Notes: generated from the sequence alone by a model not told the origin. A DNA stretch of 29,739 nucleotides from Gallionellaceae bacterium (GCA_003445795.1 DMCN01000096.1:7353-37091); one strand, 5' to 3'; shown: positions 1-7,393, counted from the stretch's first letter. Made by a program: numbers and translations.

Positions 1-1920
1 GGCCTCCTGCACGACGTCCTCGAGGACACCAAGGCGACGAAGCCCGAGCTCGTGCGCGAGTTCGGGGGCGAGATCGCCGAGCTGGTGGACGGCGTCACGA
101 AGCTCGGCAAGCTCGCCTTCTCCTCGCGCGAGGAGCGGCAGGCCGAGAACTTCCGCAAGATGCTGATGGCGATGGCGCGCGACGTGCGCGTGATTCTCAT
201 CAAGCTGGCCGACCGCCTGCACAACATGCGCACGCTGGATTCCGTCTCGCGCGAGAAGAGCGCGCGCATCGCGCGCGAGACCATGGACATCTACGCGCCC
301 ATCGCCAACCGGCTCGGCCTCAATACGCTGTACCAGGAACTGGAAGACCTCAGCTTCAAGTATCTGCACCCGAACCGTTATGCAGTGTTGTCGAAAGCGC
401 TCAAGGTCGCGCGCGGTAACCGCCGCGAAGTGGTGAGCAAGATCCTCGAGGCCATCCGCCAGCGGCTTGACGACAGCCACATCAAGGCCGAAGTGCGCGG
501 GCGCGAGAAACATCTGTTCGGCATCTACCAGAAGATGCAAACCAAATCGCTGGCCTTCTCGCAGGTGCTGGACATCTACGGTTTCCGTGTGCTGGTCGAG
601 GATGTGCCTTCCTGCTATCTGGCGCTGGGTCTGCTGCACGGTCTGTACAAACCCTTCCCCGGCAAGTTCAAGGATTACGTCGCCATCCCCAAGGCCAACG
701 GTTACCAGTCGCTGCACACCACGCTGTTCGGCCCCTTCGGCACACCGATCGAGGTGCAGATACGCACGCACGAGATGAACAAGCTGGCCGAGAGCGGCGT
801 GGCCTCGCACTGGCTGTACAAATCCTCCGAGACGCAGATCAACGAGCTGCACCAGAAGACCCACCAGTGGCTGCAAAGCCTACTCGAAAGTCTCGCGCAG
901 AGCGGCGACTCGGTCGAGTTCCTCGAGCACCTGAAGGTCGACCTGTTCCCTGACGAGGTCTATGTGTTCTCGCCGAAAGGAAAGATCTTCGCGCTGCCGC
1001 GCGGCGCGACAGCTGTGGACTTCGCCTATAGCGTACACACCGACATCGGCAACCGCTGTGTCGCCGCCAAGGTGAATGCAGAACTGGTTCCGCTGCGCAC
1101 CGAATTGCGCAACGGTGACCGCGTAGAGGTAGTCACCGCACCGCTCGCTCACCCTAACCCCGCCTGGCTGAGTTATGTCGTCACCAGCAAGGCGCGCGGC
1201 GAGATTCGCCACGCACTCAAAACGATGCACCTGGAGGAATCAGCCAAACTCGGCGAACGTCTGCTCGGCCAGGCGCTTGCCACGCTGGGGCGCAGGCTGC
1301 AGGACATCGAAGAGTCATGCTGGGAACGCGTGCTGAAAGAGACCGGTGCGAAATCGCGCCAGGAGATCTTCGCCGACATCGGTCTGGGACGGCGCCTCAA
1401 CATGGTGATAGCGCGGCAGCTCGCCAAGCTGAGTGATGGCGAAGCCACCCGGCCGGAATCCAACCCCAGCGGCATCATCACCCTGCTCGGCACCGAGGGC
1501 ATGGCAGTGCAATACGCCAAGTGCTGCCGCCCCATCCCGGGCGATCCCATCATCGGCGTCATCAAGAGCGGTCAGGGCCTCATCGTCCACACCCACGACT
1601 GCCCCTCCTTGCGCAAGGGGCGCGGCAGCAGCGAGGAATGGCTGGACGTGGTGTGGGACAAGAGCATCAACAAGCTGTTCGAAGTCAGCATCAAACTCAT
1701 CGTCGCCAACCAGCGCGGCGTGCTGGCCAAGGTGGCCTCTTCCATCGCCGATGCCGAGTCCAACATCGAGAACGTGCATTTCACCAGCGAGGGCGATTAC
1801 ACCGCCTTGTATTTCACTCTGCAGGTGAGCAACCGCCTGCATCTGGCCACCGTCATGCGCGATCTGCGCAAGATCCAGGAAGTCATCCGCATCACGCGGG
1901 TGAAGAGCATACCGACCTAG
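1..1920 (+). CDS. spoT: bifunctional (p)ppGpp synthetase/hydrolase, 5'-truncated
   Basis: The reading frame is open from base 1, so the gene begins upstream; 639 codons are visible. Family knowledge: Rsh enzymes make and degrade the stringent-response alarmone (p)ppGpp in the cytosol. Seen: the HD hydrolase motif LLHDVLEDT at residues 2-10 is intact, as in SpoT/Rel and unlike the degenerate HD of RelA. The synthetase domain follows (about residues 165-265) with KFKDY near 222, close to the RxKD signature of bifunctional enzymes, and GYQSLHT near 234. Then come a TGS domain (VYVFSPKGKIFALPRG, about 320-390), a helical region, a conserved-cysteine segment (YAKCCRPIPGDP, about 505) and a C-terminal ACT domain (about 560-635). 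The first 330 bases use almost only G/C-ending codons, unlike the rest of the gene. A thioesterase gene follows after 19 bp. Confidence 0.95.
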   Translation, partial: GLLHDVLEDTKATKPELVREFGGEIAELVDGVTKLGKLAFSSREERQAENFRKMLMAMARDVRVILIKLADRLHNMRTLDSVSREKSARIARETMDIYAPIANRLGLNTLYQELEDLSFKYLHPNRYAVLSKALKVARGNRREVVSKILEAIRQRLDDSHIKAEVRGREKHLFGIYQKMQTKSLAFSQVLDIYGFRVLVEDVPSCYLALGLLHGLYKPFPGKFKDYVAIPKANGYQSLHTTLFGPFGTPIEVQIRTHEMNKLAESGVASHWLYKSSETQINELHQKTHQWLQSLLESLAQSGDSVEFLEHLKVDLFPDEVYVFSPKGKIFALPRGATAVDFAYSVHTDIGNRCVAAKVNAELVPLRTELRNGDRVEVVTAPLAHPNPAWLSYVVTSKARGEIRHALKTMHLEESAKLGERLLGQALATLGRRLQDIEESCWERVLKETGAKSRQEIFADIGLGRRLNMVIARQLAKLSDGEATRPESNPSGIITLLGTEGMAVQYAKCCRPIPGDPIIGVIKSGQGLIVHTHDCPSLRKGRGSSEEWLDVVWDKSINKLFEVSIKLIVANQRGVLAKVASSIADAESNIENVHFTSEGDYTALYFTLQVSNRLHLATVMRDLRKIQEVIRITRVKSIPT

Positions 1921-1939
1921 TTTCCAACAGGAGATTCCG

Positions 1940-2359
1940 ATGAAAGCGAGCCTGCGACCCGGCATTAAGTACGAACACAAATTCCTGCTGCCACCGACCA
2001 AGACGGTACCGGCGCTTTATCCGGAAGCGGAAGAATTTCTCGCCATGCCGGAAGTCTTCGCCACCGGGTTCATGGTCGGTTTCCTGGAATGGGCTTGCAT
2101 CAAATGCATCAACCCGCATATCGACTGGCCAACCGAGATGACCCTGGGTACGCATATCGACGTGAGCCATCTGGCCGCAACGCCGCCCGGCATGGAGGTC
2201 ACCGCAAACGTCGAACTGATCGAGGTGGATGGCAAACGGCTGGTCTTTCAGGTGGAGGCACACGACGGCGTCGACGTGATCTCCAAAGGGCGGCACGAAC
2301 GCTACATCGTCAACAAGGAAAGGTTCGATGCCAAGGTCGGCGAGAAACTGAAGCGCTGA
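1940..2359 (+). CDS. hotdog-fold thioesterase, FlK-like
   Basis: A 139-residue protein that resembles the single-domain hotdog thioesterases related to fluoroacetyl-CoA thioesterase FlK. Recognition rests on the N-terminal LRPGIKYEHKFLLPPTKTVPALYP segment pattern, the central helix with MVGFLEWACI, the strand LGTHIDVSHLAATPPGMEV, and the ending in which a conserved His/Arg segment (GRHERYIVN) occurs. Such proteins hydrolyse acyl-CoA thioesters; the substrate cannot be read from sequence and FlK's own activity should not be assumed. The start is supported by AGGAG at 1929-1933, 6 bp before the ATG. It lies 19 bp after spoT and may be cotranscribed with it, and converges on pabB with only 22 bp between the stops. 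Confidence 0.75.
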   Translation: MKASLRPGIKYEHKFLLPPTKTVPALYPEAEEFLAMPEVFATGFMVGFLEWACIKCINPHIDWPTEMTLGTHIDVSHLAATPPGMEVTANVELIEVDGKRLVFQVEAHDGVDVISKGRHERYIVNKERFDAKVGEKLKR

Positions 2360-2381
2360 TCCGCCGCATACCTATATATAG

Positions 2382-3761
2382 TCAACCGCCGTTGCCGGAC
2401 CTTCCGCCAAAGCGTCTGAGCAATTCCAGCATCGCGCTCGCCTTGTCCCTGGTCTCCTGATACTCGGCCTCGCAGGTCGAATCGGCAACGATACCGCCGC
2501 CCGCCCAGCAACGGATATCCCCGCCCGAGTAAACCAGTGTCCGGATGACGATGTTGGTGTCCATATCGCCATCGTGCCCGATATAGCCAATTGCACCGCA
2601 GTACAGGCCGCGCCGGTCCGGCTCGAGCTGTTCGATGATCTCCATCGCGCGCTGCTTGGGCGCACCTGTGATGGAGCCGCCCGGAAAACAGTCGCGCAGC
2701 AGGTCGAGTGCGCTTTTACCGCTGTGCAATTTGCCTTCAATGGTACTGACCAGATGATGCACATTGGCATAGCTTTCCACCTCGAACATTCTGGTTGTCT
2801 GCACCGAGCCAGGCTCGCAACTCTTGCCCAGATCGTTGCGCAGCAGGTCAACTATCATGAGATTCTCTGCCCTGTCCTTGGGATGTCGACGCAAATCTTC
2901 CGCCAGCCTTGCATCCTCTGCGGCATCGGCACTGCGCGGACGCGTGCCCTTGATTGGTCTGGTCTGCACCTCACCGTGTTGTACACGCAAGAACCGTTCT
3001 GGAGAAGCGCACAGGATCTGCGCCTGCGGCCAGTCAAGAAAAGCTGAATAGGGTGCCGGACTGATCGAACGAAGTTCAAGGTAGGCCTGATATGCATCTC
3101 CTGTCGCCGCCACCGAATATCGCTGTGCGAGATTGACCTGATAACAGTCACCTTCATGCAGATACTTTTGCACTGTCTCGAAGGCGCTGCGGTAAGTGGC
3201 GGGAGTGAAATTGGAAACGATTTCACCCTGCACACATAGCGGTTCGACTTGCTGGCGGGCCGCCGGTGCCGCCTGTAACCGCGACAGGACTTGCACCAAT
3301 ACCTGTGCAGTTCCCGCATACCGCAGCCTCGATACCAGCCGCGCGCTGAGTTCCTGATGGTCGATGATGATCGACCAGTCGTAGATACCGACCGCCATCT
3401 CGGGCAGATGCTCCGTATCGTTGGTACTGTCAGGAATGCGCGCGTAACGCCGCGCCAAGTCGTATCCCCAGTAGCCCAGCGCGCCGCCCGCGAACGGGAT
3501 ATCCGCCATGGGCAATATCGGCTCACCCAGGAGTTCGCGCACGACCTCGAATGGATCACCGCTCTGTTGGCGTACGCTGGACGCATCGCTGATCTCTGTA
3601 ATCCCGCCACGGGTGAGCACTCTGGCGACCGGCCCCGCCACAAGGATATCGTAGCGCCCGCCGCCACCGCTATCCAGCCAGGCCGCCCAGGCCAAGTCGC
3701 GGATCACGGAGAAGTAGGCGCCGGCATCGGCCCGATAGGGAAGAGGGGTGCTGTACAGCAT
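2382..3761 (-). CDS. pabB: aminodeoxychorismate synthase component I
   Basis: 459 residues from the ATG at 3761; a TTG one codon earlier is possible but less likely. PabB converts chorismate plus ammonia (from PabA) to 4-amino-4-deoxychorismate for folate. Seen: an N-terminal anthranilate-synthase-I-like domain (about 1-170) and a C-terminal chorismate-binding domain (about 190-450) with GDCYQVNLAQRY, the PabB-type PIKGTRPR motif (Lys271; TrpE has Ala here), RAENLMIVDLLRNDLG and FPGGSITGAPK. These identify it as PabB rather than TrpE. There is no fused PabC lyase domain, and neither pabA nor pabC is in the window. The gene diverges from the proteasome-like gene across 38 bp, so regulatory signals of the two must overlap. 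The shine-Dalgarno sequence is weak. Confidence 0.93.
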   Translation of the reverse strand: MLYSTPLPYRADAGAYFSVIRDLAWAAWLDSGGGGRYDILVAGPVARVLTRGGITEISDASSVRQQSGDPFEVVRELLGEPILPMADIPFAGGALGYWGYDLARRYARIPDSTNDTEHLPEMAVGIYDWSIIIDHQELSARLVSRLRYAGTAQVLVQVLSRLQAAPAARQQVEPLCVQGEIVSNFTPATYRSAFETVQKYLHEGDCYQVNLAQRYSVAATGDAYQAYLELRSISPAPYSAFLDWPQAQILCASPERFLRVQHGEVQTRPIKGTRPRSADAAEDARLAEDLRRHPKDRAENLMIVDLLRNDLGKSCEPGSVQTTRMFEVESYANVHHLVSTIEGKLHSGKSALDLLRDCFPGGSITGAPKQRAMEIIEQLEPDRRGLYCGAIGYIGHDGDMDTNIVIRTLVYSGGDIRCWAGGGIVADSTCEAEYQETRDKASAMLELLRRFGGRSGNGG

Positions 3762-3764
3762 CAA

Positions 3765-3773
3765 TGATAAAAT
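3765..3773 (+). promoter_or_regulatory. candidate extended -10 promoter of the proteasome-like gene
   Basis: TGATAAAAT fits an extended -10 element (TGn plus TAAAAT, 5 of 6 matches to consensus), ending 26 bp before the ATG at 3800. No good -35 lies at the expected distance, which an extended -10 can compensate. It sits directly against the pabB start codon. Inference only. Confidence 0.35.
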
Positions 3774-3799
3774 CGCGTTATCGCAAATTGGAAACTACT

Positions 3800-4366
3800 A
3801 TGACCACCATCGTGGCTGTCAAAAAGAACGGTTACGCCGCCATCGCGGCCGATACCTTGACCACTTTCGGCAATACCCGCCTGCACGCAAATCTGGATGC
3901 TTCGCACGACAAGATACTGCAAGTCGGCGACAGCTTCGTCGGCGTCTGCGGCAGTGCCGCGCACCATCTGGTACTGACCAGCCTGCTGGCCAAGATGCCC
4001 GATGTGCAGCTTAACAGCAAGGCCGCGATCTTTGAAACATTCCGCAAGCTGCACCCCATCCTCAAGGAAGAGTGCTTCCTGAATCCCAAGGAGGACGAGG
4101 AAGACCCGTACGAGTCCAGCCAGATCACCGCGTTGATCGCCAACAGCAGCGGCATCTATGCCATCTACTCGATGCGTGAAGTATTCGAGTACACCCAGTA
4201 CTGGGCCATCGGCTCGGGACATGAGTTCGCACTGGGCGCCATGCACCAGGCCTATGCGCGTCACGACGATGCCGACGATATCGCGCGCGCCGGCGTTGAA
4301 ACCGGGATTGCTTTTGACAAGAACAGTGATACACCCATCACCCTGTACAAGGTGAAGTTGGCTTAA
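3800..4366 (+). CDS. proteasome-like Ntn hydrolase (BPH, betaproteobacterial proteasome homolog)
   Basis: 188 residues from the ATG at 3800, chosen over an in-frame ATG at 3764 because it places Thr directly after Met, giving the mature N-terminus TTIVAVKKNGYAAIAAD. Known family: proteasome, HslV, Anbu and BPH subunits use Thr1 as nucleophile. Seen, counting from that Thr: Thr1, Asp17 and a Lys at 37 in SHDKIL, in place of HslV Lys33 after a short insertion, then a glycine-rich VCGSAAHH turn. Mid-protein it has EEDPYESSQITALIANSSGIYAIYS split over two strands, and GSGHEFALGAMHQAY matches the helix typical of HslV-like folds. No hslU or hslV is nearby, and the sequence differs from HslV, which fits BPH, a tetradecameric self-assembling peptidase homolog described from Thiobacillus. 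Physiological substrates are unknown. Confidence 0.8.
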   Translation: MTTIVAVKKNGYAAIAADTLTTFGNTRLHANLDASHDKILQVGDSFVGVCGSAAHHLVLTSLLAKMPDVQLNSKAAIFETFRKLHPILKEECFLNPKEDEEDPYESSQITALIANSSGIYAIYSMREVFEYTQYWAIGSGHEFALGAMHQAYARHDDADDIARAGVETGIAFDKNSDTPITLYKVKLA

Positions 4367-4426
4367 TACCGGTTTTTCAGGCGGTTACGGATTGAAATTC
4401 GAAGCCAGGGGAGTTTCGCATTTTCA

Positions 4427-4498
4427 GAGGGAGCAGAACCCCTCCAGCGTTTTGGATGCTTGACGGCCATCTGATTCAACAGAGGGCACAAACCCCTC
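4427..4498. repeat. two copies of a GAGGG-N8/N7-CCCTC hairpin
   Basis: GAGGG at 4427-4431 pairs with CCCTC at 4440-4444 around AGCAGAAC; 55 bp on, GAGGG at 4482-4486 pairs with CCCTC at 4494-4498 around CACAAAC. Both are followed by a similar CCATC/CCAGC sequence, so the unit is repeated rather than a single chance palindrome. Confidence 0.5.
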
Positions 4499-4614
4499 CA
4501 TCTCTTCGTGGCCAAAATAATTTCCGAACTTGTCGTTGTCAGACAGCGGTGCGAGCCTTTGCACTACGCAGACCACCACGATACGCCAAGTATTTCTACC
4601 TTACGCTTCCCAGA

Positions 4615-4739
4615 GGGGACAATGCCCCGCGCACTTTCGCAAGTGCGAAAAACATCTTTCCGAGCCTGTCCGGCTCGCTACCCGACAACCGTGAATCAGC
4701 CCCTCTCTAAACTAGCCGATCGGGGCTGTCTTCACAGCC
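4615..4739. other. cluster of consecutive stem-loops, possible structured RNA or 3' end structure
   Basis: In order: GGGG/CCCC (4615-4618 with 4625-4628); CGCACTT-TCGC-AAGTGCG (4630-4647, perfect 7-bp stem); CGAGCC-TGTCC-GGCTCG (4661-4677, perfect 6-bp stem); CAGCCCC (4697-4703) pairing with GGGGCTG (4722-4728); and GGCTGT-CTTC-ACAGCC (4724-4739). The last two share bases and cannot form together. On the minus strand the final loop is GAAG. Either strand could carry the RNA. Function is unknown. Confidence 0.4.
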
Positions 4740-4749
4740 TCCCACCACA

Positions 4750-5361
4750 TTAGTTCGGCTTGCTGATGCCGGGTGTGGGAAAAGGCCAGGTCGCAGCCGG
4801 ACGCACAGGAGCCGGAGCAGAAGGAGCCAACGACGTTGCGGCCGGAGCTGCAACCGGCTTAGCTGCTGCGGGCTTCTTTGCTACAGCCTTTTTGGCAGCG
4901 GGCTTCTTAGCTGCCGGCTTCTTTGCTGCCACTTTTTTAGCTGCCGGTTTCTTGGCTGCTACTTTTTTAGCGGCTGGCTTCTTCGCTACGGCCTTTTTGG
5001 CAGCGGGCTTCTTGGCTGCTGCTTTCTTGGCTACTGGCTTCTTGGCTGCTACTTTTTTAGCGACTGGCTTCTTAGCTGCTGCCTTTTTAGCGGCCGGTTT
5101 CTTGGCTGCTACTTTTTTGGCGGCTGGCTTCTTAGCTGCTACTTTTTTAGCTGCCGGTTTCTTGGCTGCTACTTTTTTAGCGGCTGGCTTCTTTGCTACG
5201 GCCTTTTTGGCAGCGGGCTTCTTTGCTGCTGCTTTCTTGGCTGCCGGTTTCTTGGCTGCTACTTTTTTAGCTGCCGGTTTCTTGGCTGCTACTTTTTTGG
5301 CTGCGGGCTTCTTTGCAGCCGCCTTTTTTGCTGCGGGTTTAGCTTTCTTTGCTGCTACCAT
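4750..5361 (-). CDS. histone H1-like / AlgP-like Ala-Lys-Pro-rich DNA-binding protein
   Basis: 203 residues made almost entirely of the decapeptide-type repeat KKPAAKKVAA (variants with AAA, AVA, PVA), like the C-terminal tail of eukaryotic H1, AlgP of Pseudomonas and the HctB-like proteins. It ends in a distinct 40-residue tail rich in Ala and Pro with ATWPFPTPGISKPN. Such highly basic, disordered proteins bind DNA and are thought to compact the nucleoid; specific targets cannot be inferred. The start is well supported: AAGGAGGT lies 6-8 bp before the ATG. The repeats are preserved at DNA level, so copy number is likely to vary between strains and assemblies may be wrong here. It stands alone between two long non-coding stretches. 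Confidence 0.85.
   Translation of the reverse strand: MVAAKKAKPAAKKAAAKKPAAKKVAAKKPAAKKVAAKKPAAKKAAAKKPAAKKAVAKKPAAKKVAAKKPAAKKVAAKKPAAKKVAAKKPAAKKAAAKKPVAKKVAAKKPVAKKAAAKKPAAKKAVAKKPAAKKVAAKKPAAKKVAAKKPAAKKPAAKKAVAKKPAAAKPVAAPAATSLAPSAPAPVRPAATWPFPTPGISKPN
4866..5352 (-). repeat. in-frame tandem repeat of about 30 bp within the H1-like gene
   Basis: Roughly sixteen imperfect copies of a 30-bp unit (with some 15-bp half-units) such as GCTGCCGGTTTCTTGGCTGC plus TACTTTTTTA on the plus strand, each coding for one KKPAAKKVAA-type decapeptide. Copies differ mainly at synonymous sites, so the array evolved by duplication under protein-level constraint. It is not a CRISPR: there are no unique spacers. 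Confidence 0.85.
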
Positions 5362-6129
5362 TTCAACCTCCTTGAGTGGTGAAAGTTAACAAAAAACAAC
5401 ACTACGACAAAACAACTACTACACCTCCAACACACCGCAAGCGGCGTGACTGAAGCTCTTGCAACAAAGGCCGCCGAAGCAGCCTTTGAAAATCCTCATC
5501 TCAAGACAGAGCCACACCCGCCTGGTAAGCGAAAGATCGCTCCCTGACTGCCGCAACCCTCGCGCCATTCCCCGACAAAGAAGCATGACTCAGCCCCGGG
5601 AATATCCCGACCTCGAACGAACCTGTATTTGGAGCCGCCAAGAGGCCATGCTTCATAGCCAACTGCGGAATGGATAAGCAATAAAGACGATCACCAAGCC
5701 AGCTTGGCGACTCTGCGGACGATCTGGAAATTTGGAGGGAGGGGAACCCCTGAGAAAGAATCTCGCTTTTGAATTGCGCCAGCGGCGCTATGTAAGTTGA
5801 ATCTCGAGCTTCAAGTTCGCGCAAGCGAAGTCCCCTTTTGCCTTTTTATGCCTCTTTTGAACACTACAGCTAGTGTCTGGCGTAGAAATTTTTTACTACA
5901 TCTTGCGGTTGCAACTTTATCTTAAATATGTTTGCTGTCAATATATAAATTGAAGTTTATGCATTTTTTTGTTATGTCGCCGTGAAATTTTTTCCTTCGC
6001 TCGCTCGCGCAGAAATTTTTCCGCTCTCGCCTCCATCCGTCGCCGGCACCGCCCAACTGCGGGAGACATCTGTCGCACTTTCACCGCACGTCATCAGCAC
6101 AAGCCGCCATCTCATGACGACCTCAGACC
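5362..6129. other. long intergenic region between the H1-like gene and nrdB
   Basis: About 770 bp without a recognised gene. It holds the H1-like ribosome-binding site, an AT-rich island at about 5870-5995 with a sigma70-type promoter pointing left, and three copies of GAAATTTTTT (5885, 5984, 6012). One unproven minus-strand open frame (5501-5824, 107 codons) begins with TTG after AAGGGGA; its codon use is poorer in G/C third bases than its neighbours and I recognise no domain. Small inverted repeats are GCGCC-AGC-GGCGC at 5776-5788 and GGGG-AA-CCCC at 5741-5750. If the promoter drives the H1-like gene, its leader would be over 500 nt. Confidence 0.5.
5914..5941 (-). promoter_or_regulatory. 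candidate sigma70 promoter reading toward the H1-like gene
   Basis: On the minus strand a perfect -35 TTGACA (5936-5941) is followed after 16 bp by TAAAGT (5914-5919) in a strongly AT-rich setting. It could serve the H1-like gene through a long leader or the uncertain frame at 5501-5824. Confidence 0.4.
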
Positions 6130-6162
6130 AAAAATGAAAACGCTCCCGCGAGGGGAGCGTTT
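6130..6162 (-). terminator. intrinsic terminator of nrdAB
   Basis: On the minus strand a perfect 10-bp stem AAACGCTCCC/GGGAGCGTTT (6138-6162) with a 5-nt loop is followed by TCATTTTT. It lies 34 bp after the nrdB stop. Confidence 0.85.
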
Positions 6163-6195
6163 CCGCAGGCATTCCGCCCGATTAACCAGCCCTGA

Positions 6196-7341
6196 TCAAT
6201 CCCAGGACAGCGCGCCGCCAGTTTGATATTCGGTCACGCGGGTCTCAAAGAAGTTCTTCTCCTTCTTCAGGTCGATCATCTCGGACATCCACGGGAACGG
6301 GTTGGTCGCCCCGGGGAAGATCACGTCGAGGCCGATCTGTTGGCAACGGCGGTTCGCGATGAAACGCATGTATTCCTTGAACATGGCCGCGTTCAGCCCC
6401 AGGATGCCGCGCGGCATGGTGTCGTCCGCATAAGCCGATTCCAGCTCAGCCGCCTTGCGGAACAGGCCGGAAAGCTCGGCCTTGAACTCGGGCGTCCACA
6501 GGTGCGGGTTCTCCATCTTGATCTGGTTGGCCATGTCGACACCGAAGTTCAGGTGCAGCGACTCGTCGCGCAGGATGTACTGGAACTGCTCGGCAGCGCC
6601 GGTCATCTTGTTCTGGCGGCCCATGGCCAGGATCTGCACGAAGCCGACATAGAAGAACATGCCTTCCATGATGCAGGCAAACACGATCAGGCTGCGCAGC
6701 AGCTTTTGGTCGTTTTCCGGCGTGCCGGTCTTAAACGCGGGATTGGTCAGAGTGTCGATGAACGGCAGCAGGAACTCGTCCTTGTCGCGGATCGACTGGA
6801 CTTCGTGGTACATGTTGAAGACTTCGCCCTCGTCCATGCCCAGCGACTCGACGATGTACTGGTAGGAATGGGTATGGATGCCTTCGTCATAAGCCTGACG
6901 CAACAGATACTGACGGCATTCCGGCGCCGTGATGTGGCGGTAGGTGCCCAGCACGATATTGTTGGCAGCAAGACTGTCTGCAGTGCTGAAGAAGCCAAGG
7001 TTGCGCATCACGACTCGGCGCTCGTCTTCGGTCAGGCCGTTCGGGTTCTTCCACAGGGCGATATCCGCCGACATATTGATCTCTTGCGGCATCCAGTGGT
7101 TGGCGTTGCCAGCCAGGTACTTCTCCCACGCCCACTTGTACTTGAACGGCACCAGCTGGTTCACATCGCAGCTGCTGTTGATGATGCGCTTGTCTTCCAC
7201 GCGGATGCGGCTGAAGGGTTTCGGGGCTAGGGCGCTATCCTTTTCGGCCTTCTTGTCGGCTACTGTAGCGCCCATATCCATGGTTGCCATGCGCAGGCCC
7301 GCTTGGGCGGACGGTGTCATTTCTTCGTCAAAATTAAGCAT
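6196..7341 (-). CDS. nrdB: class Ia ribonucleotide reductase, beta (radical) subunit
   Basis: 381 residues. NrdB holds the diiron centre and tyrosyl radical that start reduction of ribonucleoside diphosphates by NrdA. By comparison with E. coli NrdB, all iron ligands are present: Asp122 (TADSLA), Glu153 and His156 (DEGIHTHSY), Glu226 (IMEGMFFY), Glu260 and His263 (RDESLHLNF). The radical tyrosine is Tyr160, so this is a standard radical-bearing subunit and not a Phe-type class Ic protein. The C-terminal tail ending TGGALSWD fits the peptide that docks onto NrdA. An AAAGGAAAA ribosome-binding site precedes the ATG. It is the second gene of nrdAB, 52 bp after nrdA with a strong hairpin between, and shares the NrdR-controlled promoter. 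Confidence 0.97.
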   Translation of the reverse strand: MLNFDEEMTPSAQAGLRMATMDMGATVADKKAEKDSALAPKPFSRIRVEDKRIINSSCDVNQLVPFKYKWAWEKYLAGNANHWMPQEINMSADIALWKNPNGLTEDERRVVMRNLGFFSTADSLAANNIVLGTYRHITAPECRQYLLRQAYDEGIHTHSYQYIVESLGMDEGEVFNMYHEVQSIRDKDEFLLPFIDTLTNPAFKTGTPENDQKLLRSLIVFACIMEGMFFYVGFVQILAMGRQNKMTGAAEQFQYILRDESLHLNFGVDMANQIKMENPHLWTPEFKAELSGLFRKAAELESAYADDTMPRGILGLNAAMFKEYMRFIANRRCQQIGLDVIFPGATNPFPWMSEMIDLKKEKNFFETRVTEYQTGGALSWD

Positions 7342-7363
7342 ATTTTTCCTTTACCACTTTGTA

Positions 7364-7384
7364 TTCGCCGCACGATGCGGCGAA
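7364..7384 (-). promoter_or_regulatory. intercistronic hairpin between nrdA and nrdB
   Basis: TTCGCCGCA (7364-7372) and TGCGGCGAA (7376-7384) form a perfect 9-bp stem with a 3-nt loop, just after the nrdA stop and before the nrdB ribosome-binding site. No T run follows, so it is more likely an mRNA stability or processing element than a terminator. Confidence 0.55.
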
Positions 7385-7393
7385 CATGCATTC

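Larger units (their letters stand above)
4367..4749. other. 383-bp gene-free convergent region rich in small hairpins
   Basis: Lies between the convergent ends of the proteasome-like gene and the H1-like gene. Short overlapping open frames exist here, but they show no recognisable protein, no good ribosome-binding site and no typical codon bias. It instead contains a series of short inverted repeats, listed separately. None is followed by a run of T, so no standard intrinsic terminator is visible on either strand. Confidence 0.6.

Noticed and set aside
2372..2383. CTATATATAGTC also found exactly at about 12470-12481
   Set aside because: The second copy codes for conserved residues of the PilS ATPase domain, so the match is most likely chance.
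4456..4753. Two overlapping plus-strand frames of 81-84 codons
   Set aside because: No ribosome-binding site, no recognisable protein, and the DNA is better explained by hairpins.
4866..5352. Possible CRISPR array
   Set aside because: The 30-bp units are contiguous and in frame, with no unique spacers and no cas genes.
4760..5389. 209-codon plus-strand frame rich in Leu-Ala-Ala-Gly-Phe repeats
   Set aside because: It is the exact antisense of the Lys-Ala repeat gene; the minus strand has the ribosome-binding site and a known protein type.
6196..7341. NrdB as a radical-free class Ic or NrdF-type subunit
   Set aside because: The radical tyrosine (Tyr160) and all iron ligands are present, and the partner is a full-length NrdA.
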